Assembly: GCF_003856525.1 (NCBI RefSeq)
Contig: NZ_RJVQ01000002.1
Location: 62,001-126,000 of the forward strand
Direction: 5' to 3'
Source of the DNA: Vibrio viridaestus
Lineage (GTDB): Bacteria > Pseudomonadota > Gammaproteobacteria > Enterobacterales > Vibrionaceae
DNA: 64,000 nt
In this document: piece by piece, positions 49,194 to 60,345 of the stretch
Position numbering within the stretch: the stretch's first letter is position 1
Layout: each line of letters opens with the position of its first letter
Translations under genes and position numbers: made by a program
Notes under the pieces: generated by a model
What the model saw: the letters and a program-made list of their open reading frames with translations, nothing else
Databases searched by the model: none
Told to the model about the DNA's origin: nothing

Positions 49194-51653
49194 TTGTCAC
49201 AATTACCCATTGTTTCCGTTTTACCTGAGTTATTGAAATTCATCGATGACGGTGCCTCTCAAATTATATTAAAGGCGGCGCCTGGTGCTGGTAAGTCAAC
49301 TCATTTTCCGCTGAGTTTGCTTAAGCATGGTTTTGACCACGGTCGAATTGTGTTGCTTGAACCAAGACGACTGGCCGCAAAAAATATTGCCAGCTTTATC
49401 GCAAAACAGTTGGGCGAAAGTGTCGGTGAAACAGTGGGGTATCGGATTAAAGGTGAAGTGAGAGTCAGTAACCGTACTCGCCTAGAGATAGTCACAGAAG
49501 GCATTTTGACTCGAATGATTCAGTCTGACCCAGAGTTGACTGGAATTGGCATGATCATATTTGATGAGTTTCATGAAAGAACTATTCATGCTGATACCGG
49601 ATTGGCATTTGCTCTCGAAGTACAAGGTTCTCTTCGGGAGGATTTACATATTGTGGTGATGTCAGCGACTTTGGATGAGTCACAATTACGTACACTGCTG
49701 CCAAGTGCTGCGTATGTTGAATCTGTAGGGCGTGGCTTTCCTGTTGAGTGTCGATATCACCCTATGAGGTCTAATGATAATCTTCCGCATACAGTTGTAA
49801 AACTCATACAAAACATATTGCTGGAGCAGGTTGGTTCTGTGTTGGTTTTCTTGCCTGGAATTGGTCTAATCAAGCAAATTCATTCTCTTTTGGATGAGTT
49901 TGAACTTTCAGCCGATATTTATCCCCTTCATGGACAACTTAGTCTAGAACAACAGCAGCAAGCCATTGAACCTGTTACATCAGGCAGACGAAAGGTCGTT
50001 CTGACAACTAACATAGCGGAAACATCTCTCACGATTGAGGGAGTTCGAGTTGTCATTGATAGTGGTTTAGAAAAAGTGCCTCAGTTTGATTTAAAAACTG
50101 GCATAACCAAGCTTGAACAACAGAGAATTGCTCAATCTTCTGCAGAACAAAGAGCGGGAAGGGCTGGGCGTCTTGAACCGGGGATTTGTATTAGGCTGTT
50201 CAGTGAGAGCCAGTTTAAACAGCAAGCCGCTTATCCTGTTGCTGAAATTCTAAGGAGTGACCTTAGTTATCTAGTACTTGAGCTTACCCAGTGGGGTGTT
50301 GCAGATAGCAATGAACTGGCGTGGTTAGATCCACCACCAGTCGCAGCGATTTCTCAAGGTTATGATTTACTTAAGTCACTTGGTATTGTAGATACGCAGC
50401 GAAGAATGAGTGCTTTGGGGACACAAGTCTACAAACTTGGTACAGAACCTCGTTTAGCAACCTTACTGGCCAAAACGATTAATAAGGACAGACACTGGAA
50501 AAATAGTGCTTGTGCTGCGGTTTGTTTAGTCGAGGAACCAGAAAGAGGGCAAAGCGATTTGCTGGCAAGTTTACATCATTGGAAAACGCGAAAACATCGA
50601 AATTCGAGTCATTTGTTGATGAGAGCAAAACACTTTGCCAAGCAGCTTGGTGAGCAGTTTGATATGGCTTTAGTCGACGACGATAAAGTGATTAGTTTAC
50701 TCTGCATCGCATTTCCGGACCGTATTGCTCGATCTCGATCTGGCACTGAACACTATCTCATGGCTAATGGCCATGGAGCACAAATTTTCTCTGGTGACCA
50801 TTTTAATGAGTTTATTGTTATTCCTTCGTTGATGCGTCATCAGTCTATGAGTAGTCAGATTGAGTTAGCAGCAAATATCGACATTCATTCTTTAAGACAA
50901 CAATGGCCTGACGTATTTACCAGCATTGAGTGGGTTGATTGGGATGATAAGCAAGGAAAGCTGGTTGCAGAAGAGCGTGTATTGATTGGTGAGTTGATAA
51001 TAGAAAAACGACCTCTAGCTCAACCCGATAAACAAAAAATGACAGAAGCTTTGCTCAACTATGTTCGTCGTAAAGGGTTAAGTACTTTACACTGGCGCGA
51101 CGAAGAACGCTCTTATATTGAGCGTGTGAAATGCGCTCAAAAATGGCTACCAGACTATCACTGGCCAGATTTAGACGAAGATTCGTTACTTAAGACCCTA
51201 TCTGATTGGCTGGAGCCATTCATGAATGGAGTTACCTCAGTGAAAGCATTGCAGAGTTTATCTTTGTTCAATGCTTTAAAGGCGTATGTTGGTTGGGAGA
51301 AAAATCAAATTCTAAACCAAGAGTTACCTACTGAGTATCAACTTCCTTCCGGGCGCAGTAAGAATATTATATATGACAGCAATTCTGAGCCGATGCTCTC
51401 ATTACGTTTGCAAGAAGTATTTGGTATGACTGAATCACCAAGTATCGCTAAAGGAACAAAAAAGCTGGTGTTAGAGTTATTATCACCAGCAATGAGACCG
51501 ATTCAGATAACACAAGATTTACAGGCTTTCTGGCAAGGTTCGTATAAAGAGGTTCAGAAAGAGATGAAGGGAAGGTATCCCAAACATCCTTGGCCGGATG
51601 ATCCGGAAAATCACGTTGCAACAACAAAAACCAAGCGACAATTGAGTTCATGA
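49194..51653 (+). CDS. hrpB: ATP-dependent helicase HrpB
   Basis: 819 residues from a TTG start. DEAH-type motifs: Walker [13 protein letters not shown] in place of DEAH, SAT, a helicase C domain with QRAGRAGR, then HA2 and the HrpB-specific C-terminal domain. The TTG at 49194 is chosen because AAGGA lies seven bases upstream and the N terminus ([13 protein letters not shown]) matches the family; the longer reading from 49044 runs through sfsA. The RNA substrate is unknown. Its stop overlaps mrcB by four bases. Confidence 0.92.
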   Translation: MSQLPIVSVLPELLKFIDDGASQIILKAAPGAGKSTHFPLSLLKHGFDHGRIVLLEPRRLAAKNIASFIAKQLGESVGETVGYRIKGEVRVSNRTRLEIVTEGILTRMIQSDPELTGIGMIIFDEFHERTIHADTGLAFALEVQGSLREDLHIVVMSATLDESQLRTLLPSAAYVESVGRGFPVECRYHPMRSNDNLPHTVVKLIQNILLEQVGSVLVFLPGIGLIKQIHSLLDEFELSADIYPLHGQLSLEQQQQAIEPVTSGRRKVVLTTNIAETSLTIEGVRVVIDSGLEKVPQFDLKTGITKLEQQRIAQSSAEQRAGRAGRLEPGICIRLFSESQFKQQAAYPVAEILRSDLSYLVLELTQWGVADSNELAWLDPPPVAAISQGYDLLKSLGIVDTQRRMSALGTQVYKLGTEPRLATLLAKTINKDRHWKNSACAAVCLVEEPERGQSDLLASLHHWKTRKHRNSSHLLMRAKHFAKQLGEQFDMALVDDDKVISLLCIAFPDRIARSRSGTEHYLMANGHGAQIFSGDHFNEFIVIPSLMRHQSMSSQIELAANIDIHSLRQQWPDVFTSIEWVDWDDKQGKLVAEERVLIGELIIEKRPLAQPDKQKMTEALLNYVRRKGLSTLHWRDEERSYIERVKCAQKWLPDYHWPDLDEDSLLKTLSDWLEPFMNGVTSVKALQSLSLFNALKAYVGWEKNQILNQELPTEYQLPSGRSKNIIYDSNSEPMLSLRLQEVFGMTESPSIAKGTKKLVLELLSPAMRPIQITQDLQAFWQGSYKEVQKEMKGRYPKHPWPDDPENHVATTKTKRQLSS

Positions 51654-53983
51654 CAAATAAAAAATCACCGCAAAAGCCGCCTGCGAAGAAAAAGGCACCA
51701 AACAAACAGCAAAACCAATCGGGTAAAAGTATCTGGAAACGTCTGTGGCAGATTGGTTGGAAAGTGGGTATTACCGTTTTTACACTCGTTATTGCGTACG
51801 GTTTTTATCTTAATAACGAAGTAAAACAACGATTTGAAGGGCAGTTATTTCAATTGCCCACCGTGGTATATGCTCGTATTTTGGATCTTTCGCCCGGGGA
51901 CAACATTTCGATAAATGACGTACGAAAAGAGCTTGATGTTCTGAATTACCGCAAGGTTGCTCAACCTCAGTACGAGGGAGAATATTCCGCTTCGTCATCA
52001 AAACTTGAGATCATTCGTCGTCCTTTTGAATTTGCTGATGGTCCAGAGCCAGCAAGGCATATCATGTTGTACTTTAATGGCAATGAACTGAGCAGAATTA
52101 AGTCGTTAGATCAAAATGCTGATTTAGGTTTTGTTCGTCTTGAACCTAAAATGTTGGGCATGCTGGAGAAAAATAGTTCAGAGCAGCGTTTATTCCTGCG
52201 TAGAGAACAATTTCCTGAAGTGATGATTGATGCCTTATTGGTAACAGAAGATCGTAATTTTTATCACCATGATGGTGTTTCTCCACTCGCAATTGCCCGT
52301 GCAATGGTCGTAAACCTCAAAGCGGGTAGAACGGTTCAGGGCGGAAGTACGCTGACACAGCAGTTGGCCAAGAATATTTTCTTATCCAACAAGAGAACGA
52401 TATGGCGTAAGCTTCAAGAAGCGTACATGGCCGTTATTATTGATTATAAATACAGTAAAGACCGTATATTAGAAGCTTATTTAAACGAAGTGTATCTGGG
52501 GCAAAATGGCGCTGAGGCTGTCCATGGTTTTGGATTGGCTTCTCGTCTTTATTTCGGTCAGCCGATCCAGGAACTGCGCATTGATCAGCTTGCTCTGCTT
52601 GTGGGAATGGTAAAAGGTCCATCGTACTATAATCCTGCGCGATATCCAGAAAGAGCGAAAGTTCGACGTGATTTGGTTCTTAAACTTATGCTGCAGCAGG
52701 ATATTCTCACCGCGAGTCAATATGCTCAGGCGGTTCAACGGCCTCTTGATGTGCAGAAAAACCCCCATATAGCTCGTCGTCAGCCTGCTTATTTTCAACA
52801 ATTAGCGAATGAACTTCAGGATAAAGTTGGCGACAAATTTAAATCTGATGTTGGTCTGAAAGTCTTTTCAACTCTTGATCCTGTTTCTCAGGAAGAATTG
52901 GAAACGGCTGTATCAAAAACCTTACCTAAGTTCGGTAACTCTCATTTACAGGCTGCTTCTATAGCGGTGGATAGAAGCACTGGGGAAATCCGTGCCATGG
53001 TGGGAGGGAAAAATGCTCGCTTTGATGGTTTTAACCGTGTATTGAACGCGAAGCGACAGATTGGATCTCTGGCAAAGCCTGCCGTTTATCTAACCGCCCT
53101 ATCTCATCCTGATACTTATAATCTGGCGACAACATTGAAAGATACGCCAATTAAACTGAAATCGGATAAAGGGAATATTTGGGAGCCACAGAATTTTGAT
53201 CGTCAGTTCCGTGGTGATGTACCTTTGTATCTGGGTTTAGCCAAATCCATCAATGTGCCTACCGTTAAATTGGGTATGTCGCTTGGTATTAATCAAGTAA
53301 GCAAGACTTTTGTTAAATTGGGTATCGATCCTAGTGAATTACGTCCGGTACCATCGATGTTTCTGGGGGCATTTTCATTAGCGCCAATTCAGGTCGCTCA
53401 GATGTTCCAGACGATCACTAACTCTGGACGAAAAGTGCCGTTATCTGCGCTTCGCTCGGTTATCGATTTGGACGGCAATGTTCTGTACCAATCGGTTCCT
53501 AAAGGATCTCAGGCAGTGCAGGAACAAGCTGCTTGGTTAACAACCTATGCGATGAAACGAGGCGTTATGGAAGGAACGGGTCGATATCTAAATAGTCGTT
53601 TTGGTTGGGCTGCGCTAGCGGGTAAAACTGGAACCAGTAATGATACGCGTGATAGCTGGTTTGTGGGTGTTGATGGAAGAGAGGTCACAACCACATGGGT
53701 TGGGCGTGATGATGATAAATCAACGGGACTGACTGGTGCCTCAGGAGCGTTACGAGTTTATGCTGATTATTTATCGAGAAGGACACCAGAACAGTTATCG
53801 CTACCTTGGCCTGCTGAAATTAAGACAGTTGGCTTTGATAAAGAAAGCTCGGGAACACTATCGTTAGAGTGTTCGGACGATGACTTTACTTTGCCTGTTT
53901 GGGATAAAGATGGTAGTTGGGCTAAACAGTGTAAAGAACAACAGAAACCGCTGAATTGGATTAAAAGATTATTTAGCTGGTAA
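51650..53983 (+). CDS. mrcB: penicillin-binding protein 1B
   Basis: 777 residues: a basic cytoplasmic tail, one membrane anchor (about 38-58), a UB2H domain, a GT51 glycosyltransferase (catalytic Glu200 in EDRNFYHHDG, QGGSTLTQQLAKN) and a transpeptidase with the active Ser473 in SLAK and AGKTGTSND. It polymerises and crosslinks peptidoglycan, activated by LpoB. The ATG overlaps the hrpB stop (ATGA). Confidence 0.96.
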   Translation: MTNKKSPQKPPAKKKAPNKQQNQSGKSIWKRLWQIGWKVGITVFTLVIAYGFYLNNEVKQRFEGQLFQLPTVVYARILDLSPGDNISINDVRKELDVLNYRKVAQPQYEGEYSASSSKLEIIRRPFEFADGPEPARHIMLYFNGNELSRIKSLDQNADLGFVRLEPKMLGMLEKNSSEQRLFLRREQFPEVMIDALLVTEDRNFYHHDGVSPLAIARAMVVNLKAGRTVQGGSTLTQQLAKNIFLSNKRTIWRKLQEAYMAVIIDYKYSKDRILEAYLNEVYLGQNGAEAVHGFGLASRLYFGQPIQELRIDQLALLVGMVKGPSYYNPARYPERAKVRRDLVLKLMLQQDILTASQYAQAVQRPLDVQKNPHIARRQPAYFQQLANELQDKVGDKFKSDVGLKVFSTLDPVSQEELETAVSKTLPKFGNSHLQAASIAVDRSTGEIRAMVGGKNARFDGFNRVLNAKRQIGSLAKPAVYLTALSHPDTYNLATTLKDTPIKLKSDKGNIWEPQNFDRQFRGDVPLYLGLAKSINVPTVKLGMSLGINQVSKTFVKLGIDPSELRPVPSMFLGAFSLAPIQVAQMFQTITNSGRKVPLSALRSVIDLDGNVLYQSVPKGSQAVQEQAAWLTTYAMKRGVMEGTGRYLNSRFGWAALAGKTGTSNDTRDSWFVGVDGREVTTTWVGRDDDKSTGLTGASGALRVYADYLSRRTPEQLSLPWPAEIKTVGFDKESSGTLSLECSDDDFTLPVWDKDGSWAKQCKEQQKPLNWIKRLFSW

Positions 53984-53992
53984 TCAAGAATG

Positions 53993-54021
53993 AATAAATG
54001 GAGGATATTCCTCCATTTATT
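53993..54021 (+). terminator. terminator of mrcB
   Basis: A 13-bp perfect stem AATAAATGGAGGA/TCCTCCATTTATT with a three-base loop begins nine bases after the mrcB stop; the right arm is T-rich. Confidence 0.75.
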
Positions 54022-54093
54022 GTATTTATTGGTTCCTAAATACAACGTAAAAAAGGAAAGAAACACTAGAACTTTAGTCGTAAGTTGCAGTGT

Positions 54094-54157
54094 TGGTCAA
54101 AGTGAACTCATTTTCATTTCAACATAAGTTTGCTATTCTTTTCACATAGTTTGACCA
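54094..54157. repeat. interrupted inverted repeat before acnB
   Basis: TGGTCAAAGTGAA (54094-54106) faces TTCAC-4 bases-TTTGACCA (54141-54157). Thirteen pairs with one four-base bulge. Likely within the acnB promoter region; could be paired sites for a regulator. Confidence 0.4.
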
Positions 54158-54266
54158 TTATTAAAGGGGGCTATCACACGCTTCTTTTTGTTGATGAGTC
54201 AAGTTTCCAAGGATGTTCCCCCAAAATAAAAACGAATGGGTCGAACCGCAATGAGAGGAAAAAGTC

Positions 54267-56864
54267 GTGCTTGAAGCCTACCGTAAACACGTCGAAGAAC
54301 GTGCTGCTGAAGGAGTTGTTCCTAAACCCCTAGACGCTGAACAAGTCTCTGGCCTTATCGAATTACTGAAGAATCCCCCTGCTGGAGAAGAAGAGTTTAT
54401 TCTTGATCTTCTTGAAAATCGTATACCACCGGGTGTGGATGAAGCTGCCTATGTGAAAGCTGGCTTTCTAGCCGCTATTACAAAAGGTGAAGTGAGCTCA
54501 CCACTTGTCGATTCAGTTAAGGCAGTTAAGTTACTAGGTACTATGCAAGGTGGTTACAACATTGAACCACTTATTTCATGTCTTGATAATGATGCGCTCG
54601 CACCAACCGCAGCCGAAGCTTTATCCCATACGCTTCTGATGTTTGACGCTTTTTATGATGTGGAAGAAAAGGCGAAAGCGGGTAATGCGCACGCTCAAAA
54701 GATACTCAAGTCATGGGCTGATGCTGAGTGGTTCTTGTCCAAGCCTAAACTGGAAGATAAAATCACAGTGACTGTATTTAAAGTTAGCGGTGAAACAAAC
54801 ACTGATGACTTATCTCCAGCGCCAGATGCTTGGTCTCGTCCTGATATTCCAGTACACGCCCTCGCGATGCTGAAAAATGAAAGAGAAGGTATCACTCCTG
54901 ATGAGCCAGGAACAATTGGACCAATTAAGCAGATCGAAGCACTGTCTGAAAAAGGTTTTCCTCTCGCTTATGTTGGTGATGTTGTTGGTACTGGTTCTTC
55001 TCGTAAGTCTGCGACCAACTCGGTACTTTGGTTTATGGGTGAAGATATCCCGTATGTTCCAAACAAGAAAGCCGGTGGTTTTGTGCTTGGCGGTAAAATT
55101 GCTCCAATCTTTTTTAACACGATGGAAGATGCTGGCGCACTGCCTGTTGAAGTCGATGTATCGAAACTCAATATGGGTGATGTCATCGATATCTACCCTT
55201 ATGAAGGTAAAATTTGTAATCATGAGACAGGTGACGTTCTTGCTGAATTTAAGCTAAAAACGACAGTTATTCTTGATGAGGTTCGTGCTGGTGGTCGTAT
55301 CCCTCTCATCATCGGGCGTGGATTAACTGATAAAGCGCGTCAATCGCTTGGTTTAGAAACCTCTGACGTGTTTGTTCTTCCTTCTCCTGTAGCTGACAGT
55401 GGGAAAGGATTTACTTTGGCTCAGAAAATGGTAGGTAAAGCGTGTGGTGTCGACGGAATTCGTCCAGGTACGTATTGCGAACCAAAAATGACCACGGTTG
55501 GCTCTCAAGATACAACAGGCCCAATGACTCGTGATGAACTAAAAGATTTGGCGTGTTTAGGTTTCTCTGCTGATCTTGTTATGCAGTCATTCTGTCATAC
55601 GTCAGCGTATCCAAAACCAGTGGATGTTCAGACTCACCATACCTTACCAGATTTCATCATGAACCGAGGTGGCGTTTCATTGAGACCTGGAGACGGTATT
55701 ATTCACTCATGGCTGAACCGAATGCTACTACCAGATACTGTTGGTACAGGTGGTGACTCACATACTCGCTTCCCTCTAGGGATTTCTTTCCCTGCAGGTT
55801 CGGGTTTGGTTGCATTCGCTGCTGCAACGGGTGTCATGCCATTAGACATGCCAGAGTCAGTGTTAGTACGTTTTAAAGGCAAGATGCAGCCTGGAATCAC
55901 TTTACGAGACCTCGTGCATGCGATTCCTTACTATGGTATTCAACAAGGTCTACTGACTGTTGAAAAAGCAGGTAAAATCAACGAATTCTCCGGTCGAATT
56001 CTTGAAATTGAAGGTCTTGAGCACTTAACTGTTGAACAAGCTTTTGAATTGTCTGATGCTTCAGCTGAACGTAGTGCCGCTGGCTGTACGGTTAAGCTAT
56101 CAGAAGAGTCTATTTCTGAGTACTTGAACTCAAATATCGTGATGCTTAAATGGATGATTTCTGAAGGTTATGGAGATCGCCGCACAATCGAACGTCGTAT
56201 CACTGCGATGGAAGAGTGGCTAGCAAAACCTGAGTTAATGTCAGCGGATAAAGATGCTGAGTATGCTCATGTTATTGAGATTGATTTGGCTGATGTTAAA
56301 GAACCTGTTCTTTGTGCGCCAAATGATCCTGATGATGCGCGTCTTCTATCTGATGTTCAAAATACGGCTATTGACGAAGTATTTATCGGCTCGTGTATGA
56401 CGAACATTGGCCACTTCCGTGCTGCGGGTAAGCTACTTGATAAATTTAAAGGTCAATTAAATACGCGCCTTTGGGTATCACCACCAACGAAGATGGATAA
56501 AGACCAGCTAATTGAAGAAGGCTATTACGGCATCTTTGGTAAAGTTGGTGTTCGTATCGAAACTCCTGGATGTTCACTATGTATGGGTAACCAAGCTCGT
56601 GTTGCGGATAAAGCTACCGTGATGTCGACTTCAACCCGTAACTTCCCGAACCGATTAGGCACTGGTGCGAATGTTTATCTTGCATCCGCTGAGCTATCTG
56701 CAGTTGGTGCGATTCTTGGTCGAATTCCGACTGTGGAAGAGTATCTGGAGTATGCTCGCCAAATTGATGCAACATCAGCTGATACGTATCGTTATCTAAA
56801 TTTCCATAAGATGGATCAGTATACGCAAAAAGCGGATACCGTTATTTTCCAGGAACCGGCGTAA
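54267..56864 (+). CDS. acnB: aconitate hydratase B
   Basis: 865 residues in AcnB order: N-terminal HEAT-like domain (1-160), swivel domain (domain 4) and then domains 1-3. The 4Fe-4S cysteines are in [10 protein letters not shown] and [11 protein letters not shown], with the earlier Cys upstream. It converts citrate to isocitrate; apo-AcnB can bind mRNA. It starts at a GTG (54267) after GAGAGGAAAAA. A terminator follows. Confidence 0.97.
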   Translation: MLEAYRKHVEERAAEGVVPKPLDAEQVSGLIELLKNPPAGEEEFILDLLENRIPPGVDEAAYVKAGFLAAITKGEVSSPLVDSVKAVKLLGTMQGGYNIEPLISCLDNDALAPTAAEALSHTLLMFDAFYDVEEKAKAGNAHAQKILKSWADAEWFLSKPKLEDKITVTVFKVSGETNTDDLSPAPDAWSRPDIPVHALAMLKNEREGITPDEPGTIGPIKQIEALSEKGFPLAYVGDVVGTGSSRKSATNSVLWFMGEDIPYVPNKKAGGFVLGGKIAPIFFNTMEDAGALPVEVDVSKLNMGDVIDIYPYEGKICNHETGDVLAEFKLKTTVILDEVRAGGRIPLIIGRGLTDKARQSLGLETSDVFVLPSPVADSGKGFTLAQKMVGKACGVDGIRPGTYCEPKMTTVGSQDTTGPMTRDELKDLACLGFSADLVMQSFCHTSAYPKPVDVQTHHTLPDFIMNRGGVSLRPGDGIIHSWLNRMLLPDTVGTGGDSHTRFPLGISFPAGSGLVAFAAATGVMPLDMPESVLVRFKGKMQPGITLRDLVHAIPYYGIQQGLLTVEKAGKINEFSGRILEIEGLEHLTVEQAFELSDASAERSAAGCTVKLSEESISEYLNSNIVMLKWMISEGYGDRRTIERRITAMEEWLAKPELMSADKDAEYAHVIEIDLADVKEPVLCAPNDPDDARLLSDVQNTAIDEVFIGSCMTNIGHFRAAGKLLDKFKGQLNTRLWVSPPTKMDKDQLIEEGYYGIFGKVGVRIETPGCSLCMGNQARVADKATVMSTSTRNFPNRLGTGANVYLASAELSAVGAILGRIPTVEEYLEYARQIDATSADTYRYLNFHKMDQYTQKADTVIFQEPA

Positions 56865-56892
56865 CGAATAAATAAATCTTCTGATTTTTATG

Positions 56893-56921
56893 AAGGCTTC
56901 TCTCTTAGAGAAGCCTTTTTC
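56893..56921 (+). terminator. terminator of acnB
   Basis: An 11-bp stem AAGGCTTCTCT/AGAGAAGCCTT with loop CTT is followed by TTTTTC. Confidence 0.9.
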
Positions 56922-56961
56922 TTTTATACTAAACGGAAGAAATATTTGATCGAGTATTTGT

Positions 56962-57330
56962 ATGGATTTTGAATTTACAAAAAATATTTTTCTTGGTGGG
57001 TATAAAGCGACTTTTCCGATGGAGCATTTACTCATGGGAAGGTTGCTGGAAGATGAACTCGCACAGGATCGCACAAAGATCGAGCAGATCTTGGCTATTG
57101 CAGAGCAAGCAAAGTTACAATCTATAGATGAACTCATTTGGCATGGAATAGAATTAACAGTTGTGTTTCAAGATTATGAGGTCCAAGTCACAGAGAATGC
57201 GGTATATCAAGAGATTGAAACCGATTTGGGAGAAGATCTTTCGTTATATGATGGTGAAAGTTACGCTTCATGTGGTCTGGAAGACTTCGTAGAGCTGATA
57301 ACCAAATGGCGCGAATTTATAAAGCAATAG
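56962..57330 (+). CDS. yacL: UPF0231 family protein YacL
   Basis: 122 residues, acidic, matching the YacL/UPF0231 family (MDFEFTKNIFLGGYKATFPMEH) that follows acnB in enterobacteria and vibrios. No catalytic or membrane feature is visible and the function is unknown. It has its own terminator downstream. Confidence 0.9.
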   Translation: MDFEFTKNIFLGGYKATFPMEHLLMGRLLEDELAQDRTKIEQILAIAEQAKLQSIDELIWHGIELTVVFQDYEVQVTENAVYQEIETDLGEDLSLYDGESYASCGLEDFVELITKWREFIKQ

Positions 57331-57384
57331 ATGAAAACTCTGCACAATGCTGGTGAATAAAAATTCAAACGCATTATATTTGGG

Positions 57385-57418
57385 AAAAGACTGCACTTAA
57401 ATGGTGCGGTCTTTTTTT
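57385..57418 (+). terminator. terminator of yacL
   Basis: An 8-bp stem GACTGCAC/GTGCGGTC with a G-T pair, seven-base loop and TTTTTTT tail, further extended by AAAA/TTTT. Confidence 0.88.
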
Positions 57419-57461
57419 GTTTCTAGTACTTATTTGATGATAGTTTAATAAAATCAATTAG

Positions 57462-57866
<405 letters not shown>

Positions 57867-57892
57867 GAGATTCAAAGGACTGGAGACTTATT

Positions 57893-59122
57893 ATGGAATT
57901 ATCAGTAACAGTAACCGAGTTACGTTACGCGCTTGATACCTTCTTTTTCCTCATTTCTGGCGCACTTGTAATGTGGATGGCTGCTGGCTTTGCGATGCTA
58001 GAGTCAGGTTTGGTTCGTTCTAAAAACACAACAGAGATCTTAACTAAGAACTTTGTTCTATATGCTATTGCTTGTACCATGTACTTAGTTATCGGTTATA
58101 ACATCATGTATGTTGATAACGCAGAAGCGGGTTGGTTACCATCTTTAGGTACTCTAATTGGTTCTCAAGCTGAGGGTGCAGACCACTCTCTAGAATCTGA
58201 TTTCTTCTTCCAAGTTGTTTTCGTTGCTACTTCTATGTCTGTTGTATCAGGTGCAGTTGCTGAGCGTATGAAACTTTGGTCTTTCTTGATCTTCTCTGTT
58301 GTACTAACAGGCGTTATTTATCCTGTTGAAGGTTACTGGACTTGGGGTGGCGGTTTCCTATCTGCTGCTGGATTCAGTGATTTTGCAGGTTCTGGTATCG
58401 TACACATGGCTGGTGCAGCTGCAGCTCTTGCTGGTGTAATCTTACTGGGTGCTCGTAAAGGTAAATACGGTAAAAACGGTGAAATCTTCCCAATCCCAGG
58501 TTCAAATATGCCTCTAGCAACTTTAGGTACATTTATCCTATGGTTCGGTTGGTTTGGTTTCAACGGCGGTTCTCAGCTAATGATCTCTGATTTCGAAAAT
58601 GCGACTGCTGTAGGTCAAATTTTCCTAAACACTAATGCTGCCGCTGCTGCTGGTTCAATTGCTGCACTGCTTGTATGTAAAACAACTTGGGGTAAAGCTG
58701 ATTTAACTATGATCCTTAACGGTGCTCTAGCTGGTCTTGTTGCTATCACTGCGGATCCACTTTCTCCATCTCCAATGACAGCTGTTGCAATTGGTGCGGT
58801 TGCTGGTGTTATCGTAGTATTCAGCATCATTGCTCTAGACAAAATCAAGATCGATGATCCAGTGGGTGCGATTTCAGTTCACGGTGTATGTGGTCTGTTT
58901 GGTGTACTAGTTGTTCCTGTGAGCAATGCTGATGCATCGTTTGGTTCTCAGCTTCTAGGTGCTGTTGTTATCTTTGCTTGGGTATTCGTAGCGAGCTTGG
59001 TTGTTTGGGGTATCCTCAAAGCAACAACAGGTATCCGTGTATCTGAAGAAGAAGAGTTGGAAGGTATGGACATGCACGATTGTGGTGTTGGTGCCTACCC
59101 AGAGTTTGTTACTGTTAAATAA
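57893..59122 (+). CDS. amtB: ammonium transporter AmtB
   Basis: 409 residues with eleven predicted membrane segments and Amt motifs (AGFAMLESGLVRSKN, the twin-His pore region HMAGAAAALAG and SVHGVCGLFG). It carries ammonium across the inner membrane and is gated by the PII protein encoded just upstream. No signal peptide is evident, unlike E. coli AmtB. A strong terminator follows. Confidence 0.95.
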   Translation: MELSVTVTELRYALDTFFFLISGALVMWMAAGFAMLESGLVRSKNTTEILTKNFVLYAIACTMYLVIGYNIMYVDNAEAGWLPSLGTLIGSQAEGADHSLESDFFFQVVFVATSMSVVSGAVAERMKLWSFLIFSVVLTGVIYPVEGYWTWGGGFLSAAGFSDFAGSGIVHMAGAAAALAGVILLGARKGKYGKNGEIFPIPGSNMPLATLGTFILWFGWFGFNGGSQLMISDFENATAVGQIFLNTNAAAAAGSIAALLVCKTTWGKADLTMILNGALAGLVAITADPLSPSPMTAVAIGAVAGVIVVFSIIALDKIKIDDPVGAISVHGVCGLFGVLVVPVSNADASFGSQLLGAVVIFAWVFVASLVVWGILKATTGIRVSEEEELEGMDMHDCGVGAYPEFVTVK

Positions 59123-59163
59123 GTAAAACTCTAACGATAAAAGTTGTTACAAAATTAGTGCTT

Positions 59164-59194
59164 AAAAAACCTGCCCGACGGCAGGTTTTTTTTT
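59164..59194 (+). terminator. terminator of glnK-amtB
   Basis: Stem CCTGCC/GGCAGG with loop CGAC, extended by six As and nine Ts. Confidence 0.93.
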
Positions 59195-59240
59195 CATTTA
59201 TTTGTTTTAACTATAGTCATCCCATAGAATGATTGATATT

Positions 59241-59259
59241 AACAATGATAATCATTATT
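59241..59259. promoter_or_regulatory. Fur box before fbpA
   Basis: AACAATGATAATCATTATT matches 16 of 19 bases of the Fur consensus GATAATGATAATCATTATC, centred about 25 bases before the fbpA start. It predicts iron-repressed expression of fbpABC. Confidence 0.85.
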
Positions 59260-59275
59260 TTTAAGGGAATGAGAA

Positions 59276-60289
59276 ATGAGTAAATCTCTTTTAGTATCGT
59301 CTATTATTTTGGGTACCATTTCGTTTTCATCTATTGCTCAGGAAGAGGTGAATGTTTACTCCTATCGGCAACCTTTTCTGATTGAACCAATGTTTGAAGA
59401 GTTTACGAAAGAAACCGGTATTCGGGTCAATGTACAGTTTTCATCTAAAGGTATTGCAGAAAAACTAGCAAGTGAAGGGGAGTACAGTCCGGCAGATGTG
59501 ATTCTTACATCCGAGTTTAGTCGTCTGTTTGAACTTGCAGATAAGAAATTGGTTCAGCCCGTACAGAATGATGTAATAAATAAAAATATTCCGGCTAAAT
59601 TCCGAGATAGTAATGATGAATGGTTTGCCTTAACTAAGCGAGCTAGAAGTGTTTACTCTTCGAAAGAAAGAGTTGGAAAACTGTCAGAAGACTTTCAGTA
59701 CTTGGATCTAGCCGACGATAAATACAAAGGGAAGATATGTACGCGTAGTGGCAAGCATCCTTATAACATCGCATTAGTCGCCTCGATGATCGCCCATTAT
59801 GGTGTTAATGATACTAAGTCCTGGCTTGAAGGGGTTAAAGAAAACCTGGCACGCAAACCTCAGGGAAATGATCGTTCCCAAGTAAAAGCAATAAAAGAAG
59901 GATTGTGTGATGTATCTTTGGGCAATAGCTACTATCTAGGGAAAATGCTAAATGACCCTCAACAAAAAGCTTGGGCCGAATCTGTTTATATCAATTTTCC
60001 TAATCAGACAACACTGGGTGCCCACGTCAATGTGAGTGGTATGGCTATGGCTAAGTATGCGCCAAATCGAGATAATGCGGAAAAATTAATGGAGTTTTTA
60101 ACTTCTGATACCGCGCAACATATGTATGCTGAAGTCAATTACGAGTATCCTGTTAAAGAAGGTGTTGCTACATCGAAACTGGTCGCCTCTTGGGGTTCGT
60201 TCAAAGAAGACAGTTTACCATTGGAAAAAATAGCCGAGAATCATGAAAAAGCGGTTAAACTGATTGATGAAGTGAAATTTGATCTGTAG
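59276..60289 (+). CDS. fbpA: ferric iron ABC transporter periplasmic binding protein
   Basis: 337 residues: a signal peptide ending near SFSSIA|QEEVN, then the FbpA/FutA fold with an N-terminal NVYSYRQP strand and the iron-ligand pair Tyr219-Tyr220 in GNSYYLGKM. It binds free Fe3+ in the periplasm. First gene of a Fur-controlled operon; a hairpin separates it from the permease gene. Confidence 0.93.
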   Translation: MSKSLLVSSIILGTISFSSIAQEEVNVYSYRQPFLIEPMFEEFTKETGIRVNVQFSSKGIAEKLASEGEYSPADVILTSEFSRLFELADKKLVQPVQNDVINKNIPAKFRDSNDEWFALTKRARSVYSSKERVGKLSEDFQYLDLADDKYKGKICTRSGKHPYNIALVASMIAHYGVNDTKSWLEGVKENLARKPQGNDRSQVKAIKEGLCDVSLGNSYYLGKMLNDPQQKAWAESVYINFPNQTTLGAHVNVSGMAMAKYAPNRDNAEKLMEFLTSDTAQHMYAEVNYEYPVKEGVATSKLVASWGSFKEDSLPLEKIAENHEKAVKLIDEVKFDL

Positions 60290-60308
60290 CTGTACAAGTA
60301 TTATTTAA

Positions 60309-60334
60309 AGGGGCTGGTACAGCCCCTTGTTTCT
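60309..60334 (+). terminator. hairpin between fbpA and fbpB (attenuator-like)
   Basis: An 8-bp stem AAGGGGCT/AGCCCCTT with loop GGTAC and a weak tail TGTTTCTTT sits in the 56-base gap. It probably lets fbpA accumulate over the permease genes, as is usual for binding-protein operons. Confidence 0.7.
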
Positions 60335-60345
60335 TTGAGTGCTAG

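Noticed and set aside
54877-55257. 126-codon plus-strand ORF inside acnB
   Set aside because: Out-of-frame shadow of conserved AcnB coding sequence; no family resemblance.
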